From assembly GCA_964612555.1 (NCBI GenBank), contig CAZTBW010000003.1, positions 62,001 through 126,000 on the forward strand: DNA of 64,000 bases, written 5' to 3'. The DNA comes from DAOLCO01 sp964612555 (lineage in GTDB: Bacteria; Bdellovibrionota_C; UBA2361; SZUA-149; DAOLCO01). A model generated the notes under the pieces. The model made no database searches. It was given only the letters and a program-made list of their open reading frames with translations, and was not told where the DNA came from. Below are positions 34,845-43,813 of the stretch, piece by piece; the first letter of the stretch is position 1; the number at the start of each line of letters is the position of its first letter. The position numbers and the translations under genes were made by a program.

Positions 34845-36176
34845 TTATCGGAGGAGTTTTGCAACATTTTGAATAATTTCCTTTTCTGCCAGATATATTG
34901 GCAGATTTATTAAGACCAGCCCATCCCTTTTAAACACTCTAAACATGTCATTTGATATTATGATGCCTGTTTTTAGATTGGAGGCGTGGAGGTATGAGAT
35001 GATAGACTTGAAATTGTTTAGACTTATTTTCTTGCTGGCTTTAACTTCTATAGGAATGAGCTGGGGGTTTTTAAGTATAAAATCAATCTCTACTCCATCC
35101 TGAGCATTCTTTTTCCATCCGCTAAGCATAGGAAGTTCAAGTGAATTACTCACTAGTTGCGAGAGTACTAAATTTTCAAAAACTCCTCCTAGCTGAGTCC
35201 TCATTACAGAGTTTGAGGTAGACATCATGCTAAGTGAGGGAAAAGGCATATTTCTTAGAGTTTGTGCAATTCCCAAATCATAGATATAGCGTTTAGGAAA
35301 GAAGTTCGTAGTACTTGAGTTCCCCTTCTGCTCAATTTCATATATTAAATGCCAATCCTGAAGTACTTGAGCAAGATTTTTGGCTGTAGTAGTATTTTCA
35401 TTTAAATGATTGTATTTTGCTGGAAAACCAAGATTATTTGCAACACCTCTAAGGGCATTTAAAAAATCCAGTGGGTTTTCGAAATCAGATTTTCTGGCGA
35501 AATCATCCGCTTGAGCCGACAAAATAGAGGCTCGAAGCCTAACCCAGTCCTTTCCCTCACTATAGTACGTTACGACTTCAGGCAACCCCCCTACTTCTAT
35601 GTAGCGATCAATATGAGCAAGGAATTCCGTATGTACAAGTTCTGATGGGGGTTTTTCCGTATCAAAATTATTAATTTGTTCGAGTAGACTCTGGCGATTC
35701 AGACAAATTAGAAACTCTCTAAATGAAAAAGGGCTGATAAGATACTTTATAAATCGACCAACAGGAATTCTTTGATTTTTTCTAAACAACCTGCTCATAC
35801 TTGAACCAGTCAATATGACTTTTGTGTTTAGCCACTTCTCCTTCATGAATCTGACATAGGTACCGATTTGAGAACTCTCCTGAGCTTCGTCAACAAAAAG
35901 AATTTGTTTCTTCTTTGTATCAAAGCCGATATGATTTTCCAGGATGAGCTGGAATTCTTCAAACCTTGTAGTCTGGTCGATCAAAGCCCTTAAGTCTTGC
36001 CTGTCTTCAAGGTTAAACGCCAATACATCAGGACAATTATCCAAAACTTTCTCAAGTAGAGAAGTTTTTCCAACTTGCCTGGCTCCTTCAATAATTATTA
36101 CGCTGGAAGGGTTAATGTTTGAATTGTTTGGGAAAACTATATCTCTAAGTTTTTGTTCTATTGGTCGTATTATCAT
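34845..36176 (-). CDS. AAA ATPase with C-terminal DUF4143 domain (second copy)
   Basis: A 443-residue protein starting at ATG 36176 (a TTG two codons earlier is less likely). It has P-loop GARQVGKTS, Walker B-like ILFVDEAQESS, VILTGSSM and a C-terminal nuclease-like core DFILKNPQLIPIEVKA. The last motif (D...IEVK) is the PD-(D/E)xK-type part of DUF4143. It is only distantly similar to the copy at 4765-5958 and its upstream 124 bases are AT-rich without a perfect palindrome, although ATTTTAC occurs. It lies alone and is convergent with the gene after spoVR. Confidence 0.86.
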   Translation of the reverse strand: MIIRPIEQKLRDIVFPNNSNINPSSVIIIEGARQVGKTSLLEKVLDNCPDVLAFNLEDRQDLRALIDQTTRFEEFQLILENHIGFDTKKKQILFVDEAQESSQIGTYVRFMKEKWLNTKVILTGSSMSRLFRKNQRIPVGRFIKYLISPFSFREFLICLNRQSLLEQINNFDTEKPPSELVHTEFLAHIDRYIEVGGLPEVVTYYSEGKDWVRLRASILSAQADDFARKSDFENPLDFLNALRGVANNLGFPAKYNHLNENTTTAKNLAQVLQDWHLIYEIEQKGNSSTTNFFPKRYIYDLGIAQTLRNMPFPSLSMMSTSNSVMRTQLGGVFENLVLSQLVSNSLELPMLSGWKKNAQDGVEIDFILKNPQLIPIEVKASKKISLNNFKSIISYLHASNLKTGIIISNDMFRVFKRDGLVLINLPIYLAEKEIIQNVAKLLR

Positions 36177-36300
36177 GAGCAAATACTTAATTATATCAAT
36201 ATATTATTAAAATAGCCCAATTTTACAAAAAAAACAAGGATAAATTTACCTATCTAGCTAAATTACTAATATAACAAGATTTTATATTTAAATAACTACC

Positions 36301-38520
36301 CTATTTCTCTAAAACCACTTCCGTATAAGAAGGTACTGTTTCTTTGATAAGTTCTCTGATCCATTCATGGCAGGTAAAGAAGATGATCTGATGTGTGTCT
36401 GAGATTTCTTTTAGTACTTCGAGCATCTTTTTAGCTCTGTGCCTATCAAAATTTACCAGAATGTCATCAAGAAGAACCGGCATTGGATAGAATGTTTTTC
36501 CAAAGTGCTCTGCCAGCGCCAGGCGGACTGAGACATATACCTGTTCAATGGTGCCTCTGCTTAATTCACGAGTGGTGAAGGTACTGCCATTAACGTGTAT
36601 GACGTTGAGCTCGTTCTTGTCAGGGGAAACGGAAATTTTTTCATAGCTTCCTGAAGTGATTTTAAGGAGAATTTCCCCTGCCCTTTCAAGTACGTCTTTA
36701 TATTTACTTTCGACCAGGGTGTGAAGCGAACGTTCAAGAAGATCAACAGCCAGTGTACCTGCTCTCCATTCGTTCAGGGCATCGTTAAACTCTTTTATAC
36801 AAAACTCTTCTTCCAGCAGACATGCCTGAAGGGCGTCGCTATTTGCAAGCTCAGTTAATCTGAGTGTGTATTCAGAGTTTTTTGAAATCGCTTCCCGAAG
36901 TGTCGATTGAAGAAGCTCTTTTTTCTTGTGGAAATCTGGTAGCCCATTGAATTCCGGCAGTTCTTTGGCGTGTATCAGAGCAGTGCTGCCTTCTTTTGCA
37001 AGGATATTCTCAAGTTCTTCTTTCCTGGTATTCAGATATTTTATTTTTTCAGCAACTTTCATTCTTTCTTCAAAAGCATCCGCAGTGCCGCATGAAAAAC
37101 TCTGGAGGAACTCTTTCATCTCATTTTGGAATGAAGTTCTAAGGGTGGTATCGTTCTCTATTCTTTCTTTTGTGCGATCAATTTTAAACGTACTATTCTG
37201 TACTTCCCGATCGATTTTAAGTATGGCAAGTTCAAGTGATTCATCAGAAACCTCGGTAAGATCAAGGGTGGCGGCACCCCTTTCTATTTCTTCTTCAAGA
37301 GCATGTTTTCTGGCAATTTCCTGTTCTATATTACTCTGAAGGGAGCCAAGGGCACGTCTGGAAGCAAGATACAGCAGAGAGGAAACGAGTGTAAAAAAAA
37401 TAAAAGATATGCCGTAGAGGGTCTCATTGAAAAAAAATAATATGACCGCAATAAGAGCACACAGGAAGGAAAATGAGATAAAGAACCTTTTCTTCCTGGT
37501 TGCAAGATCAGCATTGTCGTCATACAGAATGATCTCGGAATTTTTGTTCTGAATTTCTTCCAGGAGAGAATACAGCGCAAGTAAATGTTCCTTTTTTTTC
37601 AAAAGTTCTTTCAGATCATTCTCAAGAGATTCCAGAGAAGGTAGTTGATTAATGTCATCTTCTGAAAGAACCTGTCCTTTTGCCCGAAGGGTATAAAAAT
37701 GAGCAATATGTTCTTCTTCAGGGAGTCTGTGTTCGTTCAGCTCATTTACTTTACTCTGAATATCGTCAAGTTGTTTCTTCAGAGCTGAAAGTCTTTCATT
37801 TTGTTCTTGTCCTTTAAGTGCAAAATCCAGATCTGAGATTGATTTTTCAAGTGATATAATCTCACTTTCTGTCGATTCAATCGTTTTTCTTATTTCTTCA
37901 GACCTTTTAACTTCAAGAAGGAGTTTCTTTTTTCTTTCAGAAATCAGGATGAGTTTTTCATCAAGGTTCTGGAGAATGCCTTTGGATTTCGGCTTTAGTA
38001 ATTCTTTGCACCTATCTTTGAGGCGCGTGCTGCTTGTGGTGATAATTGAAGTACTTCCCGATATGGAGCTTGAAAATAATGTTTCATTAAGTGAATCATC
38101 TTCAAGTAGAGATAGTCTGGTAAGTTCTTCAACATCAAAAGCGAAAATTGATTTGAAATGATCCCGCTCAAGAGTATCGAAAAAATCTTTAAATTTTTCC
38201 AGAGACGTTTCATTTCCTTCGATTAATTCATATTGTGGAAGTTTGTCCTTGATAGAACAGGCAATTTTTATCTGCGTCGATTCAAAGGACAAAGTAATAT
38301 ATCCACCGTGGGTACCACCTTTACGTGGGATATATTTATTTTCCTTACTTTGTCTGCCCCCGGGAAAGCTTGAAAGCATTCCCCTGAAGAATGAAAATAA
38401 GGTGCTTTTTCCGGCTTCATTATCTCCATAGACCACTACAAATGGAGCTTCAGACAGTACCCCTTTATAACTTGTGAAGATCCCAAAGCCATCGATATAC
38501 CATGATAGAACTTTTACCAT
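36301..38520 (-). CDS. YhaN/SbcC-like ATPase with coiled coils and membrane segment
   Basis: A 739-residue ABC-type (RecF/SMC/SbcC) ATPase half. The start is ATG 38520 with AGGAG about 9 bases before. Walker A is GDNEAGKSTLFSFFRG near residue 40; the signature and Walker B region are LSRGTIEQVYVSVRLALAE and MPVLLDDILVNFD near the C-terminus. Long coiled coils surround two hydrophobic stretches in the middle (FFISFSFLCALIAVILFF and YGISFIFFTLVSSLLY), the typical YhaN layout. It begins 4 bases after the phosphoesterase stop, so the pair probably forms a membrane-linked nuclease complex. Confidence 0.9.
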   Translation of the reverse strand: MVKVLSWYIDGFGIFTSYKGVLSEAPFVVVYGDNEAGKSTLFSFFRGMLSSFPGGRQSKENKYIPRKGGTHGGYITLSFESTQIKIACSIKDKLPQYELIEGNETSLEKFKDFFDTLERDHFKSIFAFDVEELTRLSLLEDDSLNETLFSSSISGSTSIITTSSTRLKDRCKELLKPKSKGILQNLDEKLILISERKKKLLLEVKRSEEIRKTIESTESEIISLEKSISDLDFALKGQEQNERLSALKKQLDDIQSKVNELNEHRLPEEEHIAHFYTLRAKGQVLSEDDINQLPSLESLENDLKELLKKKEHLLALYSLLEEIQNKNSEIILYDDNADLATRKKRFFISFSFLCALIAVILFFFNETLYGISFIFFTLVSSLLYLASRRALGSLQSNIEQEIARKHALEEEIERGAATLDLTEVSDESLELAILKIDREVQNSTFKIDRTKERIENDTTLRTSFQNEMKEFLQSFSCGTADAFEERMKVAEKIKYLNTRKEELENILAKEGSTALIHAKELPEFNGLPDFHKKKELLQSTLREAISKNSEYTLRLTELANSDALQACLLEEEFCIKEFNDALNEWRAGTLAVDLLERSLHTLVESKYKDVLERAGEILLKITSGSYEKISVSPDKNELNVIHVNGSTFTTRELSRGTIEQVYVSVRLALAEHFGKTFYPMPVLLDDILVNFDRHRAKKMLEVLKEISDTHQIIFFTCHEWIRELIKETVPSYTEVVLEK

Positions 38521-38524
38521 ATGC

Positions 38525-39793
38525 TCAATTCTCCTCATGGTGAGAAGAAAGGCTCAGGTTAATAAGTTTCAGAGCTTCCTCTTCAAGCTTGTCACAGGTA
38601 CGTTCATCCCGGGAATAAAGTTCTCTGGAGGAAAAGAGCTTCCTTTCGTTTGCAAATAATTCACTGAAATATCCATCCCTGTCCTCTTCGGAAATATTTT
38701 TAAGCTCCATGTGGCAGGCAGAGATGATCTCGTCTCTAAGCCTTGAATCAGGTAGAGTTACAAGGTTGATTCGACATTCAGAAAGATATATGTTGTTTTC
38801 TGATAATAGCTCCCCAAGCATGGACGTGCACTCATCTCGTGCACCTTGTTCGGAAAAGAGCGAAACCGAATCACCACTTATTTTCATTATTATGCGAATG
38901 CATTTCAAAGAGGGCTCTTTATTGGTAAAATTGTTTTTTACGTCATTTCTAACTTCGGATATCAGAGCGAGCATGGATGAATGTTCTCCGGGTGAACATT
39001 CATGCTCATGGAACTCTACATTGGAGAGAGGGATAAATTCGATTTTTTCAAGTTTTCCCTCATTCACACTCCCCAGGACTACTCCTTTTTCACCACACTC
39101 ACTCGGTTTAAGACTTCTTCCCTGAATTGTTCCCGGGTACACAATAGCAGGATTATGCTCCCGAAGGATTTGAAACTGATGCAGATGACCAAGTGCCCAG
39201 TAATCTATTCCGGGAATTGAGAGAAGCTCATCTACTGAACAGGCAGCATAAGCAGCACCGGATGAGGAAGATTCCCGTACATCACCATGATAGACACCGA
39301 TACTGAATACAGGTACAGACTCCGCCTTACTATCCTTGAACTCATCAAGGATAGTACGACTTGAGGTTTCATCAGAAAAGTTTCTTCCTTTGATCTTTGC
39401 GAGTACCTTGCCATCTTTTATCAGGGAATGTGATGCGAGCTTATCTTTAGAAAAAAAATGTACCTTTTCTGCCCACTCACTTACCGCACTGAAAATATCT
39501 CCCGGGTCATGATTCCCTAGTAATACATATGAGAATATCCCTGCCTCTGAAGCTCGTTTAAGACCCTCGAAGAATCTGAACTGTGCCCTCAAGCCAACCT
39601 CCTCCCCGTCATACAGATCACCAGCGAAAATAATACAGTCCACAGCCCTTTCAATGGCAAGGTCTATGAGGGCAGAAAAGCTTTCAAGGGAGGCATCCTG
39701 AAGCCTTTTACGGATACTCTCACTATAAGATATATTTTTGAAGGGAGTGTCGAGGTGTAAATCCGCCGCATGTATAAAGGTAAATGAACTCAT
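38525..39793 (-). CDS. YhaO/SbcD-like nuclease
   Basis: A 422-residue calcineurin-like phosphoesterase of the SbcD/Mre11/YhaO class. Metal motifs appear in order: AADLHLD, IIFAGDLYDG, LLGNHDPG, GVYHGD and LGHLHQ. Its partner ATPase lies 4 bases downstream, as in yhaO-yhaN. The start is ATG 39793; the longer frame opens with a TTG. It likely processes DNA ends together with the ATPase. A C-terminal capping domain (about residues 265-422) is present but diverged. Confidence 0.9.
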   Translation of the reverse strand: MSSFTFIHAADLHLDTPFKNISYSESIRKRLQDASLESFSALIDLAIERAVDCIIFAGDLYDGEEVGLRAQFRFFEGLKRASEAGIFSYVLLGNHDPGDIFSAVSEWAEKVHFFSKDKLASHSLIKDGKVLAKIKGRNFSDETSSRTILDEFKDSKAESVPVFSIGVYHGDVRESSSSGAAYAACSVDELLSIPGIDYWALGHLHQFQILREHNPAIVYPGTIQGRSLKPSECGEKGVVLGSVNEGKLEKIEFIPLSNVEFHEHECSPGEHSSMLALISEVRNDVKNNFTNKEPSLKCIRIIMKISGDSVSLFSEQGARDECTSMLGELLSENNIYLSECRINLVTLPDSRLRDEIISACHMELKNISEEDRDGYFSELFANERKLFSSRELYSRDERTCDKLEEEALKLINLSLSSHHEEN

Positions 39794-39940
39794 GAATCTC
39801 TTTTTTAACAAATGCTGTTAAACATACTAAAGAGTGAAATATTTAGAAATATCCAATAAAATTAAAAAATTATACTGCAATTATGCATCTTAAGAGGTAC
39901 AATAAATCCTCAATAATACATACATTTTTTGGTTCCCGGC

Positions 39941-42900
39941 GTGAAAAAAAATAAAAGGAAAAAGAGAAAAAGCAGGAAGAAAAAAGAGCTGGACAGGTCA
40001 AAAGTCTTGAGCGAAATCGGGAAAGAGACTCCCCAAAGCTGCTTACCGGGTACCATAGTTACAGAAGAAGATGAATGGCTCAGCCCTTCTTCGGGTCAGA
40101 GAAAATGGCTTAGAGGTTTATTGTGGATACTGTTTCTTTTATTTATTGTTATCAGTATTCCACTTGCTTTTTTTCTTAGAAAAGAATTTGAAACCTCAAA
40201 ACTACAGGCACGATTCTTTCATGATATTTCAAGTAAGATCAGCAGTACTGTCGAAGAAGGTTCGTCCCCACCCTTCCAGAGTTCTGAAGGTCCTTATGAT
40301 CAGAGACTCGGATACAGCTTGCTGCCCATGTTTCAGCTCAGACTGAAAGAACAAGGGTATGAGCAGAAAACATATAGCAGTGTCAGTGAAGATGCAGAGA
40401 TTCTGAAAAAATATGGTCTTACTTTTCCCTATCGGGCTAAAACACAAAGTGGACTCCGCATTTCCGGATACCGGGATGAACCGCTCTACTCATTCAAGGA
40501 GCCACGATGGCACTTTCCCGATTTTGAATCGATCAGCAATCTTATTGTAAAGACACTTCTTTTTATTGAAGATAAAAATCTTTTGGATGAAGAGCACCCC
40601 GAGAAAAACCCTGCCGTGGAATGGGACAGATTCTTTAAAGCTATCTCAGATCTGGTAATTGATAAATTCTTCAGTGAAAGGAAGGTGCCAGGTGGAAGTA
40701 CGCTTGCTACTCAAATGGAAAAATATCGTCATTCCAAAGGAGGAAGGACTTCCTCTCCTATGGACAAGATACGCCAAATGGCATCAGCTTCCCTTAAGGC
40801 GTATCACAGCAGTGAAGATACCCGGGAGTACAGAAAAAATGTAGTGCTGGATTATATCAACTCTGTTCCACTGGCTGCGGTACCCGGTCATGGTGAGATA
40901 CATGGGCTTGGGGACGGCTTGTGGGCTTATTTTGGTAAAGACCCTTACACCTTAAATGAAATTCTCTCAAAATCATCAACTTCACTTACAGAAGACGAGC
41001 TCACAGAACAAGCAAAGGCGTATAAACAGATCTTAAGCCTTTTTATTGCACATAGACGACCAAGCGATTATCTTGATGATAATCCTGCCCAGCTCCTGAA
41101 TCATATTGACAAGTATCTGCCCCTTCTCTTTCGTGAAGGAATTATTTCCTATCCCTTGTATCAGGCGGCACTACAGGAAGATGTTGTGTACAGAAGAACC
41201 CTTCCTCCTCAGGATAGAACCTCATTTTCTGCAAGAAAAGCACCTTCCGTAGTAAGAACCCATCTTCTTAATATTCTCAAATTACCATCTCTTTATGAAC
41301 TTGATCGTCTTGATCTTGCGGTGGACTCTACTATTGACATGTCTGTTCAGGAGGAAATCAGCAGATTTCTATCAAAACTCTTAAGCCACGAAGGAGTGAA
41401 AGAAGCAAAACTTGATGGGTACAGGCTTCTCAGTAAACGTGGCGAACCCGGAAAGGTTATTTATAGTATGACTCTTTTTGAACAGGAAGACGGGATTAAC
41501 AAACTCCGGGTTCAGACAGATACTCTGGATCAGCCATTTAATATAAACGAAGGAGTGAAACTTGATCTCGGGTCGACTGCCAAATTCAGAACCATACTGA
41601 CCTACCTTGAAGTAATAGAGGAAATCTTCAATCGTTACTCTGGCACACCTGCCCAGGAACTTAAAACGCATCTGAAAAATGAATCTGACCCGCTTTCAAA
41701 ATGGGTACTGGAAACACTTATTCAAAAACCTGAAAATTCTCTTGGTGAAATACTTGAAAAAGCCATGCAAAGAACCTACTCGGCAAGCCCGGGAGAGCGT
41801 TTTTTTACTGCGGGAGGAATGCACACATTTGAGAATTTTAATAAGGAAGATAATTCAAAAACGGTAAGTGTGGCACATGCTTTAAGACACTCAATAAATC
41901 TTCCTTTCATTCGCCTGATGAGAGATATAGTGCGTTATTTCTCTGTTCATACTCATGGTTCGAGTGCTCAGACGCTTAAAGAAATGACTCAGGAAACAAG
42001 AACCGAGTATCTTGAAAGATTTGCTGATAAAGAGGGTAAAATATTTCTTTCCCGGTTTTACGAAAAATATCGTAACAAAAATCCGGAGCAGATACTTTCC
42101 ATCCTCATGGATAGCGTCAAAAAGAAACCCTCACGGTTTGCAAGTATTTACTGGTTTATTTTCCCTGAAAGAAATATTGAAGATTTTATCACATTTATGA
42201 AACAGCATGTTGATCATGCTTCTTTAAGTGAGAAAGAGCTGAAAAAATATTATGACTGGTACAGTCTGCGGGCACATACCCTTGGAGATAAGGGGTACCT
42301 CGCAAGGATGCATCCTCTGGAATTATGGACTGCTGCCTATCTTTACTCTCACCCGGGAGCTACCTTGAATGATATATTTAATGAGAGCAGAAGTGAAAGG
42401 ATTGAAGTGTATGACTGGTTGATGAAAACCAGCAGAAAGCATGCTCAGGACTCGCGAATAAGAATCATGCTGGAGGCGGAAGCCTTTACCGAGATTCATC
42501 AAAGATGGAAACGTCTGGGTTACCCCCTTCCCTCTCTTGTTCCTTCTCTTGCCACATCTCTTGGGACTTCTGCTGATCGTCCTGATGCGCTTGCTGAACT
42601 TATGGGAATCGTACTTGGAGATGGGATGAGATATCCTAAAAGCAGTATCTCCAGACTCACTTTTGGAACAGAAACTCCTTATGAATCTTCATATGAATTT
42701 TCAGGAAAAAAAGCCGAGCGGGTTCTCAGTGAAGAAGTTGCAAGAGCGGCAAAAAAAGGACTTTTTGATATTGTTTCTAGTGGAACAGCAGTAAGATTAA
42801 AAGATGGCATCAGAATTGGAGAGGAAGTACTTCCTGTAGGGGGAAAAACCGGAACCGGAGATCATCGTTATGTGGTGTATCGGGGAGGAGTAAAGGAGAA

Positions 42901-43075
42901 GCGTGTTGTAAACAGAACTGCAACTTTTATGTTCATAATTGGCGACAGGTACTTTGGTGTTGTAAGTGCTTTTGTGCCCGGTCAGGATGCAGCGCAGTTT
43001 GGTTTTACGAGTGCTCTCCCCGTACAAATTCTGAAGAATATGATCCCTTTATTGAAAGAACTGGAAAATAAGTAA
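39941..43075 (+). CDS. Very large bifunctional penicillin-binding protein
   Basis: About 1,044 residues from GTG 39941 (a TTG lies 4 codons before; neither has a clear ribosome site). A Lys/Arg-rich cytosolic tail (1-30) leads to one membrane helix (about 49-72). The GT51 transglycosylase domain has IEDKNLLDE, PGGSTLATQMEKYRHS (GGSTL 251-255) and DYINSVPLAAVPG, a variant of the usual GGSTLTQQ seen in a known family of large PBPs. The transpeptidase domain has S545-T-A-K548, S651-I-N653 and K969-T-G971. The long distance between SxN and KTG reflects an insertion of about 200 residues (about 670-900). It polymerises and cross-links peptidoglycan outside the inner membrane. It stands alone. Confidence 0.9.
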   Translation: MKKNKRKKRKSRKKKELDRSKVLSEIGKETPQSCLPGTIVTEEDEWLSPSSGQRKWLRGLLWILFLLFIVISIPLAFFLRKEFETSKLQARFFHDISSKISSTVEEGSSPPFQSSEGPYDQRLGYSLLPMFQLRLKEQGYEQKTYSSVSEDAEILKKYGLTFPYRAKTQSGLRISGYRDEPLYSFKEPRWHFPDFESISNLIVKTLLFIEDKNLLDEEHPEKNPAVEWDRFFKAISDLVIDKFFSERKVPGGSTLATQMEKYRHSKGGRTSSPMDKIRQMASASLKAYHSSEDTREYRKNVVLDYINSVPLAAVPGHGEIHGLGDGLWAYFGKDPYTLNEILSKSSTSLTEDELTEQAKAYKQILSLFIAHRRPSDYLDDNPAQLLNHIDKYLPLLFREGIISYPLYQAALQEDVVYRRTLPPQDRTSFSARKAPSVVRTHLLNILKLPSLYELDRLDLAVDSTIDMSVQEEISRFLSKLLSHEGVKEAKLDGYRLLSKRGEPGKVIYSMTLFEQEDGINKLRVQTDTLDQPFNINEGVKLDLGSTAKFRTILTYLEVIEEIFNRYSGTPAQELKTHLKNESDPLSKWVLETLIQKPENSLGEILEKAMQRTYSASPGERFFTAGGMHTFENFNKEDNSKTVSVAHALRHSINLPFIRLMRDIVRYFSVHTHGSSAQTLKEMTQETRTEYLERFADKEGKIFLSRFYEKYRNKNPEQILSILMDSVKKKPSRFASIYWFIFPERNIEDFITFMKQHVDHASLSEKELKKYYDWYSLRAHTLGDKGYLARMHPLELWTAAYLYSHPGATLNDIFNESRSERIEVYDWLMKTSRKHAQDSRIRIMLEAEAFTEIHQRWKRLGYPLPSLVPSLATSLGTSADRPDALAELMGIVLGDGMRYPKSSISRLTFGTETPYESSYEFSGKKAERVLSEEVARAAKKGLFDIVSSGTAVRLKDGIRIGEEVLPVGGKTGTGDHRYVVYRGGVKEKRVVNRTATFMFIIGDRYFGVVSAFVPGQDAAQFGFTSALPVQILKNMIPLLKELENK

Positions 43076-43143
43076 TATCAATAGCTTATATATTTCTTAG
43101 TGTTTTACTTCAGTAAATTCCAATACTGACCGATACACTTGGT

Positions 43144-43437
43144 ATGACAGTAGTAGTAACCACCATGCCAAACGCAGTAGCACCAGCCGCACACAGTGCG
43201 CAGGCAGCTACTCGTGCTTCTTCCGGTGCAAATACTCCACAATCAGCACCGAACTTTCTGCCCGCATCACAAGCAGCAGCAATAGTAAGTTTCTCATCCG
43301 ATAAATCCAGAACCACCTCAAGCCGCCCCAACGAACGGGTAGATGGGAGCTTTTCTTCAGAAAAAAAAGGAGCCCAGCAGAAAAAAGACGGGGAAAGTGG
43401 GACTGAAGGAAGAAAAACCATAAACGTATCTGCCTGA
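43144..43437 (+). CDS. Possible small Ala/Ser/Thr-rich disordered protein
   Basis: A 97-codon frame whose first half is Ala/Ser/Thr/Gln-rich and whose second half is charged (Lys, Glu, Arg, Gly). It looks disordered rather than like random coding. The local base composition is clearly more GC-rich than the flanks. There is no good ribosome site and a comparable frame exists on the other strand (43110-43460), so I give it low confidence. If real it could be a substrate-like or linker-type protein. Confidence 0.4.
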   Translation: MTVVVTTMPNAVAPAAHSAQAATRASSGANTPQSAPNFLPASQAAAIVSFSSDKSRTTSSRPNERVDGSFSSEKKGAQQKKDGESGTEGRKTINVSA

Positions 43438-43496
43438 ACTTGTTTGATGGCATACCCCACAGTTGATTATGATTTTTATTGTGGTAGTTTGGGTGT

Positions 43497-43799
43497 ATGG
43501 ACACCCCTACGAAATTACCAAAAATTGCAGGCTATAAATCAATAAAAATGGAGCTTGAGCCGGGAGTGTACTATTACTGCACTTGTGGTGAATCCAGTAC
43601 TCAGCCTTTCTGTGATGGTTCTCATAATCGTGAAGCAGTCTCAGAAGGAGCACAAAACAGAGAATCGTGTTTTGAACCTCTTGAGTTTGTTATTACAGAA
43701 AAAAAGACCTACGCTCTTTGTGCCTGCAAATACACGGAGAAGGCTCCATTTTGTGATGGATACCATAAAAAGTTATGCAATCCAGAGACTCAGAGCTAG
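43497..43799 (+). CDS. CDGSH iron-sulfur protein (double motif)
   Basis: A 100-residue protein with two CDGSH-type [2Fe-2S] motifs: CTCGESSTQPFCDGSH and CACKYTEKAPFCDGYH. Each motif has the Cys-x-Cys-x9-Cys-x3-His pattern that binds one cluster with three Cys and one His. Double-motif bacterial CDGSH proteins fold as a single pseudo-dimer; their roles are electron transfer or cluster storage. There is no signal peptide. It is followed by the convergent FHA gene after 14 bases. Confidence 0.92.
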   Translation: MDTPTKLPKIAGYKSIKMELEPGVYYYCTCGESSTQPFCDGSHNREAVSEGAQNRESCFEPLEFVITEKKTYALCACKYTEKAPFCDGYHKKLCNPETQS

Positions 43800-43813
43800 C
43801 TATCGAAAATGAG

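Noticed and set aside
43110..43460. 116-codon minus frame opposite the Ala/Ser/Thr-rich ORF
   Set aside because: No ribosome site or domain; the plus frame looks slightly more protein-like, though neither is certain.
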